A stretch of 33,365 nucleotides of DNA from an uncultured Treponema sp. (GTDB taxonomy: Bacteria; Spirochaetota; Spirochaetia; Treponematales; Treponemataceae), in NCBI GenBank assembly GCA_937885175.1, contig CAKZZO010000093.1:1-33365 (forward strand). Reading direction: 5' to 3'. Under the pieces are notes generated by a model that saw only the letters and a list, made by a program, of their open reading frames with translations, made no database searches and was not told the DNA's origin. This document shows, one piece after another, positions 16,590-24,012 of this stretch (position 1 is its first letter; each line of letters starts with the position of its first letter). The translations under genes were made by a program, and so were the position numbers.

Positions 16590-18188
16590 ATGGCAAAGAA
16601 AATTGTTATTTTGGATTCTACTCTGCGGGATGGCTCTCAGGGCGAAGGAATCAGCTATTCAGTGCAGGATAAAATTCATATTGTACGCGCATTAGATACT
16701 CTTGGCGTGACCTACATTGAGGCGGGTAATCCTGGCTCCAACCCCAAGGACATGGAGTTTTTTGAGGAAGCAAAGAAACTGGAACTCAAGCATGCAAAAA
16801 TAGTTGCCTTTGGTTCAACCCGCCGTAAGGATTCATCCTGTGCGGAAGACGCAAATTTGCAGAGTCTGCTTGCTGCTGAAACAGATACGGTGGTTATTTT
16901 TGGAAAGTCCTGGGATTTTCAGGTAACGGACATTCTGCATGCTGCTTTGGAAGAAAATCTTGAGATGATTCGCGATACGGTGGCTTATCTGAATAAAAAA
17001 GGCCGCACGGTTATTTATGATGCCGAGCATTTCTTTTCTGGCTATCAGGCAAATCCCGAATATGCCATGCAGACTTTGCGGGCTGCTGTTGAAGGCGGGG
17101 CGACTACTCTGTGTCTCTGTGAGACAAAAGGTGGCTGCATGATAGAAGATTGTTCAAGGATAACGTCGGCTGTGGTGCAGGAATTCGGCAAAGCCTGTTC
17201 CGTCGGCATCCACACCCATAATGATTCCGGACTTGCCGTGGCAAATTCGCTGGTGGCTGTTCAGGCGGGGGCAAGTCATGTGCAGGGCGTTTTGCTTGGC
17301 TTTGGCGAGCGCACGGGAAATGCCAATCTTTCTACGATTATTGCAAACCTCCAGCTTAAAATGGGCTGCTCCTGTATTCCTGAGGAAAATATGAAGCTGC
17401 TTACTCCCATTTGTAAGCAGGTGAGCGAGATAACCAATATTGCACTGGATGCGGGGCTTCCCTATGTGGGTGGAAATGCCTTTGCCCACAAGGCTGGAAT
17501 GCATATTGATGCAGTCATTAAAAATCCTACGGCTTATGAGCATATTACCCCTGAAACTGTAGGCAATGAACGGGTTTTTTTGATGAGCGAAGTTGCGGGC
17601 AGAAGCCTGATTTTGGAAAAAGTACAGAAATTTGACCCGACCATTACCAAGAACAGTCCGATTGTTGCAGAGGTTGTCAAAAGGGTCAAGGAGCTGGAGC
17701 ATAAGGGCTATCAGTTTGAGGGTGCGGACGGCAGTTTTGAACTTTTGGTACGCAAGGCAATCGGAAAGTATCAGCCCTTCTTTAAATTGCATTATTACAA
17801 GACGAGCGGAGAAATTCCTCTGGTGGATAAAAATCTCTACGCTTTTGCCCAGCTTAAAATTGAAGTGGATGGGCATATTGAGCTTGCGGCAGGAGAGGGC
17901 ATGGGTCCAGTGAATGCTCTTGACCGTGCGCTTCGTAGTGCCCTGAAACCTTTCTATCCGGCGGTGGAACATATTCGCCTGACGGACTACAAGGTGCGTG
18001 TTCTGGACAGTCAGAGTGCTACCGCTGCCCGTGTTCGCGTTTTAATTGAGAGCCGTGACGGAACGGATGCCTGGACAACAATTGGTGTAAGCCATGACGT
18101 GGTGGAAGCATCCTGGATGGCGCTGGTAGACTCCTTTGAGTACAAGTTGATTAAGGACATAGAGAAAAAATTCCAAAAGCTCTTGTAA
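16590..18188 (+). CDS. cimA: (R)-citramalate synthase
   Basis: A 532-residue enzyme of the isopropylmalate/homocitrate synthase family that condenses pyruvate and acetyl-CoA to (R)-citramalate, the entry to the threonine-independent isoleucine route. The catalytic barrel shows TLRDGSQGEG (family start motif), GSTRRKD, the metal-binding GIHTHNDSGLAVANS and GFGERTGNANLSTI. The C-terminal part, from about residue 370, is the regulatory LeuA-dimer-like domain expected to bind isoleucine. Length and the YDAEHFFSGY segment match CimA rather than LeuA. No Shine-Dalgarno precedes the ATG. No leuC or leuD genes are nearby. Next to alsD, it makes a pyruvate/acetolactate branch-point pair, although the two are separated by terminators. 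Confidence 0.92.
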   Translation: MAKKIVILDSTLRDGSQGEGISYSVQDKIHIVRALDTLGVTYIEAGNPGSNPKDMEFFEEAKKLELKHAKIVAFGSTRRKDSSCAEDANLQSLLAAETDTVVIFGKSWDFQVTDILHAALEENLEMIRDTVAYLNKKGRTVIYDAEHFFSGYQANPEYAMQTLRAAVEGGATTLCLCETKGGCMIEDCSRITSAVVQEFGKACSVGIHTHNDSGLAVANSLVAVQAGASHVQGVLLGFGERTGNANLSTIIANLQLKMGCSCIPEENMKLLTPICKQVSEITNIALDAGLPYVGGNAFAHKAGMHIDAVIKNPTAYEHITPETVGNERVFLMSEVAGRSLILEKVQKFDPTITKNSPIVAEVVKRVKELEHKGYQFEGADGSFELLVRKAIGKYQPFFKLHYYKTSGEIPLVDKNLYAFAQLKIEVDGHIELAAGEGMGPVNALDRALRSALKPFYPAVEHIRLTDYKVRVLDSQSATAARVRVLIESRDGTDAWTTIGVSHDVVEASWMALVDSFEYKLIKDIEKKFQKLL

Positions 18189-18191
18189 TAA

Positions 18192-18220
18192 ACTTTACTT
18201 TGCGCTTTTTATGCTATAAA
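18192..18220 (+). promoter_or_regulatory. Predicted extended -10 promoter of pgk-tpiA
   Basis: TGCTATAAA (18212-18220) is an extended -10 element; the -35 region (ACTTTA or TTTACT at 18192-18199) is poor. A GGAGGA ribosome binding site (18242-18247) precedes the pgk ATG. Confidence 0.45.
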
Positions 18221-18252
18221 ATAGAGTAATTGAATTCTTTTGGAGGAATCTG

Positions 18253-19524
18253 ATGATTAAGACAGTCAAAGATGTCGATTTGAAAGGCAAACGCATTATC
18301 ATGCGCGTGGATTTTAACGTACCGATGAAGGACGGTGTTGTGCAGGATGATACCCGCATTATGGCCGCGCTTCCTACCATTAAATATATTCTGGAGCAGA
18401 AGCCTCGCAGTCTCGTGCTGATGAGCCACTTGGGTGATCCAAGCAAAGACGTAAAGAAGGCTCAGGAAAAAGCAGAAAAGGCTGGAAAGACTTGGACTGA
18501 TGCAGACAAGGAAAAATTCATCAACGGAAAGAACCGCATGAAGCCAGTTGTCGAATACTTTGCAAACAAATTGGGTTCACCAGTTACCTTCCTGCCTGAC
18601 GCACTGGGACAGAAGGCTGCTATTGATGCCCTTCCCGAAGGTGCTGTTGCAATGCTGGAGAATGTACGCTTCCACAAGGAAGAGACCAGCAAGGACGATG
18701 CAGTCCGCGAAACAATGGCAAAAGAACTTGCTACTTACGGTGACATTTTCGTAAACGATGCTTTCGGAACGGCACACCGCGATCAGGCATCTACGGCTAC
18801 AATCGCAAAATTTATGAAGGATACGCCGGTTGGTGGCTTCCTGATGGAAAAAGAAGTAAAGTACATCGAACCGATGGTAACGAATCCGCCCAAGCCCATG
18901 GTGGCAATTATCGGCGGTGCAAAGGTTTCTTCAAAGATTGCCGTTCTGGAATCTCTTCTGAAGAATGCTTCTGCTCTCGTTATCGGTGGCGGTATGGCAT
19001 ATACCTTCCTGAAGGCACAGGGCTACAAAGTCGGTAAGTCTCTGGTAGAAGATGATTTTATCGACACAGCAAAGAAACTGCTTGCAGATGCAAAGACAAA
19101 AAATGTGCAGATTCTCTTGCCGGTTGACCATGTTGGTGCTTCTGAATTCAGCGCAGATGCAAAGCCGGTTGCTGTTGACGGCATCGATATTCCTGATGAA
19201 CTGATGGCAATGGATGTTGGCCCTAAGACTATCGAAGAATACAGGAAGGTTATTTCTACCGCAAAGTCAATCGTATGGAACGGGCCGGTTGGCGTGTTTG
19301 AATTTGACGCATTTGCCAAGGGAACAGAAACTGTTGCAAAACTGGTTGCAGATGCAACTGGTAACGGAGCCATGACTGTTGTTGGTGGTGGCGACTCAGT
19401 TGCTGCGGTCAATAAATTCAAGCTGGCAGACAAAATGAGCCATGTTTCAACAGGCGGTGGTGCATCTCTTGAATTCCTGGAAGGCAAGACTCTCCCTGGC
19501 ATTGCGATTTTGGCTACAAAATAG
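18253..19524 (+). CDS. pgk: Phosphoglycerate kinase
   Basis: A 423-residue glycolytic enzyme that makes ATP and 3-phosphoglycerate from 1,3-bisphosphoglycerate and ADP. The N-terminal substrate motif MRVDFNVPM, MSHLGDPS, ENVRFHKEE, NDAFGTAHRDQAST, GGAKVSSKI and the nucleotide-binding GGGDSVAAV are all intact. It is about 25 residues longer than most bacterial enzymes because of a charged insert at about residues 60-90 (KKAQEKAEKAGKTWTDADK); I recall similar lengths in other treponemes. A GGAGGA ribosome binding site supports the start. tpiA follows nine bases after the stop, so the two form an operon. Confidence 0.96.
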   Translation: MIKTVKDVDLKGKRIIMRVDFNVPMKDGVVQDDTRIMAALPTIKYILEQKPRSLVLMSHLGDPSKDVKKAQEKAEKAGKTWTDADKEKFINGKNRMKPVVEYFANKLGSPVTFLPDALGQKAAIDALPEGAVAMLENVRFHKEETSKDDAVRETMAKELATYGDIFVNDAFGTAHRDQASTATIAKFMKDTPVGGFLMEKEVKYIEPMVTNPPKPMVAIIGGAKVSSKIAVLESLLKNASALVIGGGMAYTFLKAQGYKVGKSLVEDDFIDTAKKLLADAKTKNVQILLPVDHVGASEFSADAKPVAVDGIDIPDELMAMDVGPKTIEEYRKVISTAKSIVWNGPVGVFEFDAFAKGTETVAKLVADATGNGAMTVVGGGDSVAAVNKFKLADKMSHVSTGGGASLEFLEGKTLPGIAILATK

Positions 19525-19533
19525 GAGCAGTGT

Positions 19534-20283
19534 ATGGCTAGAACAAAGTACATTGCCGGAAACTGGAAGATGAACACGACCAAGGCGGACGCTCTTGCCC
19601 TCGCTAAGGGACTGGTGGAAAGTCTGAAGGGAAAGAGCGGCAAATTTATGATTGGCGTTCCCTATGTGTATCTGGATGCCGTGGCACAGGTTGTTAATGG
19701 CTCAAACATTTTGCTGGGCGCACAGGACGTGGCTGCAACGGGTAACGGAGCGCACACTGGCGAAATTTCAGCGGCTATGCTCAAGGATATTGGCGTGCAG
19801 TCGGTAATCCTCGGACACTCAGAACGCCGCCACGAAATCGGCGAAAGCGATGAACTGATTAACAAGAAAGTTCGCAAGGCTTTGAACGAAGGTTTGGAAG
19901 TCGTGCTCTGTATTGGCGAACTTTTGAGCGAGCGCGAGGCTGGAGAGGCTGAGCAGGTTTGTGCCTTCCAGCTTTCAGCAGGTCTGGCCGGCGTTACCGA
20001 ATCTCAGCTCAAGAACGTGACGATTGCCTATGAGCCGGTTTGGGCAATTGGTACGGGAAAGACCGCAACGCCCGCTGACGCTCAGGCAATCCACAAGTTC
20101 TGCCGCGACTATATCGCAAAACTCTACAATCAGAAGGCTGCTGATGAAATCATCATTCAGTACGGCGGCTCAATGAAGCCTGAGAATGCAAGAGAACTGC
20201 TTGCTCAGGCTGATATTGACGGCGGTCTGATTGGCGGTGCATCGCTCAAGGTTGACAGTTTTACTGCAATCTGCCAGGCATAA
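19534..20283 (+). CDS. tpiA: Triosephosphate isomerase
   Basis: A 249-residue TIM-barrel enzyme that interconverts dihydroxyacetone phosphate and glyceraldehyde 3-phosphate. All catalytic residues are visible: K12 in GNWKMN, H95 in ILGHSERR and E167 in AYEPVWAIGTGKTATP, with the mobile loop following, and the phosphate-binding GGSMKPEN and GGLIGGASL near the end. Length is normal. The ribosome binding site AGGAG lies inside the short gap after pgk. A strong terminator lies downstream, ending the pgk-tpiA operon. Confidence 0.96.
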   Translation: MARTKYIAGNWKMNTTKADALALAKGLVESLKGKSGKFMIGVPYVYLDAVAQVVNGSNILLGAQDVAATGNGAHTGEISAAMLKDIGVQSVILGHSERRHEIGESDELINKKVRKALNEGLEVVLCIGELLSEREAGEAEQVCAFQLSAGLAGVTESQLKNVTIAYEPVWAIGTGKTATPADAQAIHKFCRDYIAKLYNQKAADEIIIQYGGSMKPENARELLAQADIDGGLIGGASLKVDSFTAICQA

Positions 20284-20299
20284 GCAAAGCATGAGATAA

Positions 20300-20347
20300 A
20301 ACGGAAAGGGTAGCCGGTAAAAATGCTGTCCTTTCCGTTATTTTTTT
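20300..20347 (+). terminator. Rho-independent terminator after tpiA
   Basis: AACGGAAAGG (20300-20309) pairs with CCTTTCCGTT (20330-20339) around a 20-base loop, followed by a seven-T run (20341-20347). It ends only 11 bases before the next start codon, so that gene would need read-through or a promoter inside this hairpin. Confidence 0.85.
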
Positions 20348-20357
20348 AGAGGACTCT

Positions 20358-21341
20358 ATGAAAAACAATCTGAATAAAATCTGTACGTTTTTTTTATTTT
20401 TTGCACTGGTTCCCTGTATGTTTGCGTCAGGAAAAAAAGACAAGGAACTGAAAGTTGCAGTTAAAAAGGGAGGAGATGCCGTACCTTTTGCCTATTTGTG
20501 CGAAAACAAACCGAAACTCGGTAAAGATATACAGTTTACGCTTTCTGTCTGTAATGACTATGAGGAAGTACTTGCCCAGGTGATGGATGAAGACGGTCAG
20601 CTGGGGCTTTTACCTCTGGAGGCTGCCGCAAAAACCTTTACTCTTGCAGGTGGAAAAGTGGTCATGCTGGGAGTGTGCGAAAACGGCAATGTCTATCTGC
20701 TTTCAAAAAACGCTGGACTTTCCGCCCTTACGCAACTAAAAGGAAAGACGCTTGCAGCAGTTCATGAAGGTTCTGTAAGTGATTCTGTGATTCGCTATCT
20801 CTTGAAAAAGGCAGGGCTTTCTGTCGGCGAGGGACAGGATTCAGTAAAACTGGATTATTCTATTCCTGCGTCAGGAATGACGGCGGCACTCCATTCGGGC
20901 GATGCTCTTTATGCGCTGATGCCTGAGCCCTATGCAACTGTTGCAGAAATTAAAGGCCAGGGAATTGTCCGGAATATTGACTTCCAGAAGGAATATGCTG
21001 CGGTTGAAGATGGTGCTGCTTTTCCAGCCTATGTGCTTGTGGCAAATGCCGCCTATGTGGAATTGAATGGAGAATATGTGCGTGCTTTTGCCGATGCATA
21101 TAAAAAGGCTGTTTCCTGGACAAATGGTAAGGCTTTTCGTGCTGCGGTACTGGCACAAAAATACGAACTGGGCATGATGGCACCCGTTGTTGCAAACTCT
21201 ATTCCCCATGCTTCCTATACATGGCTCTACGCAGCAGAAGCACGCAATGTCGTTGAGGCCGTGCTTAAAATCTGCCTTGACGCAAATCCTGATTCCATTG
21301 GCGGCAGACTTCCCGACGAGACTTTTTATTATGTTTTCTGA
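20358..21341 (+). CDS. Periplasmic substrate-binding protein, NMT1/SsuA-like
   Basis: A 327-residue exported protein. An N-terminal signal (basic NNLNK, hydrophobic core FFLFFALVP) leads to CMFASGKKDKE, which may be a loose spirochete lipobox or a type I cleavage site after ASG. The mature part has the two-lobe pattern of the NMT1/THI5/SsuA binding-protein group: GLLPLEAAAKTF, LKGKTLAAVHEGSVSD, and LMPEPYATVAEIKGQG. Such proteins deliver nitrate, sulfonates, pyrimidine precursors or similar small molecules to an ABC importer. No permease or ATPase gene adjoins it, so it is an orphan component here. AGAGGA lies before the ATG. Its 3' end overlaps tatD by 11 bases. The substrate cannot be inferred. 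Confidence 0.75.
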   Translation: MKNNLNKICTFFLFFALVPCMFASGKKDKELKVAVKKGGDAVPFAYLCENKPKLGKDIQFTLSVCNDYEEVLAQVMDEDGQLGLLPLEAAAKTFTLAGGKVVMLGVCENGNVYLLSKNAGLSALTQLKGKTLAAVHEGSVSDSVIRYLLKKAGLSVGEGQDSVKLDYSIPASGMTAALHSGDALYALMPEPYATVAEIKGQGIVRNIDFQKEYAAVEDGAAFPAYVLVANAAYVELNGEYVRAFADAYKKAVSWTNGKAFRAAVLAQKYELGMMAPVVANSIPHASYTWLYAAEARNVVEAVLKICLDANPDSIGGRLPDETFYYVF

Positions 21342-22227
21342 TACACATTTTCATTTTAAGCATTTTGTAGACGACCATGAGGATGGTGCAGACTTTGGTG
21401 CCGATGTTCTGACCCAAATGGTAAAAAATGATGCCTTCTTTGGACTGGATATTGGTACGAGATGCAACGATTTGATGCCGCGCCTGTATTCAGTGCAGGA
21501 AAGCCTTGATTTGATTGAAGACCACAATCTGCATGCCAAAGCCCAGCGCATGGTGTATTTTAGCGCAGGCATCTGGCCGGATCCTGATGAAATTCGTGAC
21601 CGCTGGAACTGCATGGAAACTTTGCGGGAATCCATCGAAGCGTTTAGGGAAGAAGATGGCGGTGTCTTTGCAAAAAAACTGGTTGCCATTGGAGAGGGCG
21701 GTCTTGACCACCATTGGAATCCCAGCGGCGCGGATGGACGTGATGAGGCAGATTTTGACGAAGACTTGTTCAAGGGGGAAAGGGAACTCTTTGAAATGCA
21801 ACTGGAACTGGCCCGTGAGATGAACCTGCCCTTTATCGTACATAGTCGCGATGCCTTTGAGGACACTCTGGACTGCATTCGTAACGTAGGCTATGACCGC
21901 GGGGTGATTCACTGTTATTCATACGGCTTGAGCGAGGCAAAGGCTTTTCTTGACCGCGGCTGGTATCTGGCTTTTGGCGGCGGCACAACCTATACAAAGA
22001 AGACAAAGATGGACGATATGAATGCCCTGCTTTCCTATGTGCCTGACGACCGTATTTTGCTGGAGACCGATTCTCCCTACCTTGCCCCTGTTCCGCTGCG
22101 GGGAGAGCCTAATAATCCGACGAATATCAAATATACCTATGAGTTTATAGCAACACGCAGAAAAAAAACACCAGCTCAACTAAGTAAGCTGGTGGATAAG
22201 AACATCAAGGATTTATTTAAGATTTAA
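21331..22227 (+). CDS. TatD-family metal-dependent hydrolase (DNase)
   Basis: A 298-residue amidohydrolase-fold protein; family members are metal-dependent nucleases linked to DNA repair or turnover. The metal ligands are visible in order: DTHFH at the start (H6, H8), the glutamate of GEGGLDHHW, the histidines of FIVHSRDAFED and GVIHCYS, and the aspartate of LLETDSPYLAPVPLRG. It carries extra acidic loops (EEDGG, GADGRDEADFDED) and is about 35 residues longer than E. coli TatD. ATG 21331 is chosen because the family motif begins two residues later; it overlaps the end of the upstream gene by 11 bases, so translation is probably coupled. The stop overlaps the stop of the convergent pgi. Confidence 0.9.
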   Translation: MFSDTHFHFKHFVDDHEDGADFGADVLTQMVKNDAFFGLDIGTRCNDLMPRLYSVQESLDLIEDHNLHAKAQRMVYFSAGIWPDPDEIRDRWNCMETLRESIEAFREEDGGVFAKKLVAIGEGGLDHHWNPSGADGRDEADFDEDLFKGERELFEMQLELAREMNLPFIVHSRDAFEDTLDCIRNVGYDRGVIHCYSYGLSEAKAFLDRGWYLAFGGGTTYTKKTKMDDMNALLSYVPDDRILLETDSPYLAPVPLRGEPNNPTNIKYTYEFIATRRKKTPAQLSKLVDKNIKDLFKI

Positions 22228-23822
22228 ATCTTTAAAAGTTCTGCGTAGGCCTGCAAGGCTCCGTCGGTGTCATGGGCAAGGACTTTCTTTGCCAGCGTCT
22301 TTCCCAACTGAACGCCTTCTTGGTCAAAACTGTTTACGTTCCACGCAAATCCCTGGAACATCACTTTGTTTTCAAAGTGGGAGAGCAGTGCGCCCAGTGA
22401 CTGGGGGGTAAGCTGCTTTCCGTAAATGAGGCTTGACGGGCGCTCGCCAGCGAAGAATTTGTTGGGATCATTGTCCTCTTTTCCGCAGGCAAATGCCATG
22501 ATTTGTGCCACAACGTTTGCGCAGAGTTTCTGCTGGCTGGTAGAATCCTGAATCTGTACGTCATTGCCAATCTGATTTTCCTGAAAGGCGATGAACTGGA
22601 GGGGAATGATGTTCGTTCCCTGGTGGAGCAACTGGTAGAATGAGTGCTGACCGTTTGTTCCCGGCTCGCCAAAAATAACGGGACCTGTCTTGTAGTTGAT
22701 TTTCTTTCCAAAGCGGTTGACGCTCTTACCGTTTGATTCCATGTCCAACTGCTGCAGGTGAGCCGGAAAACGGCTGAGTGCCTGAGAGTAGGGAAGTACT
22801 GCCGTAGAGGGCATGTCCAGAACATTGCGCTCGTATACGCCAATCAATGCATCCAGCATGGCGGGGTTTTTGAGCAGGTCTTTTTCCGTAGCGGTTTTGT
22901 CGGCTTCAGCGGCACCTTGCAGGAAGTCTGCAAAGACTTTTGGGCCGAATGCGAGAGACAGCACCGCACCACCAACGGCACTGGTGGAAGAATAGCGGCC
23001 GCCAATGTAGTCATCCATGTAGAAGGCTGCGAGGTAATCTGAGTTGTGGGCAAGGGGGCTTGTTTCGCTGGTAACGGCAATCATGTGGTTTGCAGGGTTA
23101 AGACCAGCCTTTTTGAGCGCATCCTTTACAAAAGATTCATTGGTGAGCGTTTCCAGTGTGGTGCCGCTTTTTGAAACGAGGACAAAGAGGGCGTGGGGCA
23201 AATCAACCGTGCGCAGGATTGCAGCCGCATCGTCAGGGTCTACATTACTGATGAAGAGGGCTTCCATTTTGAGGGTCTTGTTGGTTTTTGCCCATTCTTT
23301 GAGGGCGAGATACATGGCACGGGGCCCCAGATCACTTCCGCCGATACCAATCTGAACAACGGTGGTGAATTTTTCTCCTTTTGCATTGGCAATTTTTCCG
23401 TTGTGTACTTTGTCTGCAAATTCCGCGATGGCTTTTTGCTGAGCCACATAGAATTCCCGCTTGTTGGTATTGTCTGCAATGACGTCTTTTCCCAGTTGTC
23501 CGCGGGTCAGATGATGCAGGACGAGACGCTTTTCGCCAGTGTTGATGACGGCACCGTTGTAGGTCTCCTCAAATTTTTCTACTAACTGGGCTTCCTTTGC
23601 CAGTTTTTTGAGCACGTCAAGAATCTGTTTGTTTACCTGTTTTGCGGCAAAGTTGTAGGTGAGGCCTGCAGCCATGGGTACTTGATAGTCAGCAACACGT
23701 TTTGCACCTTTTGCACCTTTGAGGGCGTCTTTCAGACTTACGCCGTTTTCCGCGCCTTTGAGTGTTTTGAGTTTTGCGAATGAATCCAATTTGTTCAGAT
23801 TTTCCCAAGAAATCGATGCCAT
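22224..23822 (-). CDS. pgi: Glucose-6-phosphate isomerase
   Basis: A 532-residue enzyme that interconverts glucose 6-phosphate and fructose 6-phosphate. Hallmarks present are VQIGIGGSDLGPRAMY, the sugar-phosphate loop LVSKSGTTLETLTNE, GGRYSSTSAVGG, and the catalytic Glu/His region FGEPGTNGQHSFYQLLHQGT. The length suits the long bacterial form. An AGGAG ribosome binding site lies about seven bases before the ATG. It is transcribed alone from a promoter near 23945, with a roughly 110-base leader that contains a 13-bp hairpin. It converges on tatD with a 4-bp overlap of the stop codons and no visible terminator. Confidence 0.95.
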   Translation of the reverse strand: MASISWENLNKLDSFAKLKTLKGAENGVSLKDALKGAKGAKRVADYQVPMAAGLTYNFAAKQVNKQILDVLKKLAKEAQLVEKFEETYNGAVINTGEKRLVLHHLTRGQLGKDVIADNTNKREFYVAQQKAIAEFADKVHNGKIANAKGEKFTTVVQIGIGGSDLGPRAMYLALKEWAKTNKTLKMEALFISNVDPDDAAAILRTVDLPHALFVLVSKSGTTLETLTNESFVKDALKKAGLNPANHMIAVTSETSPLAHNSDYLAAFYMDDYIGGRYSSTSAVGGAVLSLAFGPKVFADFLQGAAEADKTATEKDLLKNPAMLDALIGVYERNVLDMPSTAVLPYSQALSRFPAHLQQLDMESNGKSVNRFGKKINYKTGPVIFGEPGTNGQHSFYQLLHQGTNIIPLQFIAFQENQIGNDVQIQDSTSQQKLCANVVAQIMAFACGKEDNDPNKFFAGERPSSLIYGKQLTPQSLGALLSHFENKVMFQGFAWNVNSFDQEGVQLGKTLAKKVLAHDTDGALQAYAELLKI

Positions 23823-23894
23823 AAAAATATCTCCTCTAGCGTTATGACGGTTCTGCCCTGAGCATTTCCGTCAGAACATCGCGTTTTCAGAGTT

Positions 23895-23922
23895 ACCTCG
23901 AAAAACTGAAGTTTTTCGAGGT
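23895..23922. repeat. Perfect 13-bp inverted repeat in the pgi leader
   Basis: ACCTCGAAAAACT (23895-23907) and AGTTTTTCGAGGT (23910-23922) form a tight hairpin on either strand. No T tract follows on either strand, so it is not an ordinary terminator. It lies in the expected untranslated leader of pgi and might be a protein-binding palindrome, an RNA stability element or a copy of a dispersed repeat. I see no second copy in the window. Confidence 0.7.
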
Positions 23923-23940
23923 TCCCTATATAGCATATTC

Positions 23941-23949
23941 ATTATAACA
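23941..23949 (-). promoter_or_regulatory. Predicted extended -10 promoter of pgi
   Basis: On the minus strand the sequence TGTTATAAT (23949-23941) is a full extended -10 element. The -35 region is poor. The start would be at about 23934, upstream of the hairpin. Confidence 0.5.
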
Positions 23950-23977
23950 CGCTTTTGTGAAAAGTGGAGAAAAAATA

Positions 23978-24006
23978 CTGTCAAAAGAAAAAAAATCCAG
24001 TATACT
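23978..24006 (+). promoter_or_regulatory. Predicted promoter of the hybrid kinase giving a leaderless mRNA
   Basis: CTGTCA (23978-23983), a 17-bp spacer and TATACT (24001-24006), ending six bases before ATG 24013. No Shine-Dalgarno is present. A second -10-like TATAGT directly abuts the ATG. Confidence 0.45.
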
Positions 24007-24012
24007 TATAGT

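Noticed and set aside
16412..16672. An 86-codon frame with several Leu codons upstream of cimA as a leader peptide gene
   Set aside because: No ribosome binding site, no recognisable protein, and it runs through the terminator and into cimA in another frame; probably a chance frame across structured RNA.
20358..22227. A complete ABC importer operon around the substrate-binding protein
   Set aside because: No permease or ATPase gene is present on either side; the next gene is a TatD hydrolase.
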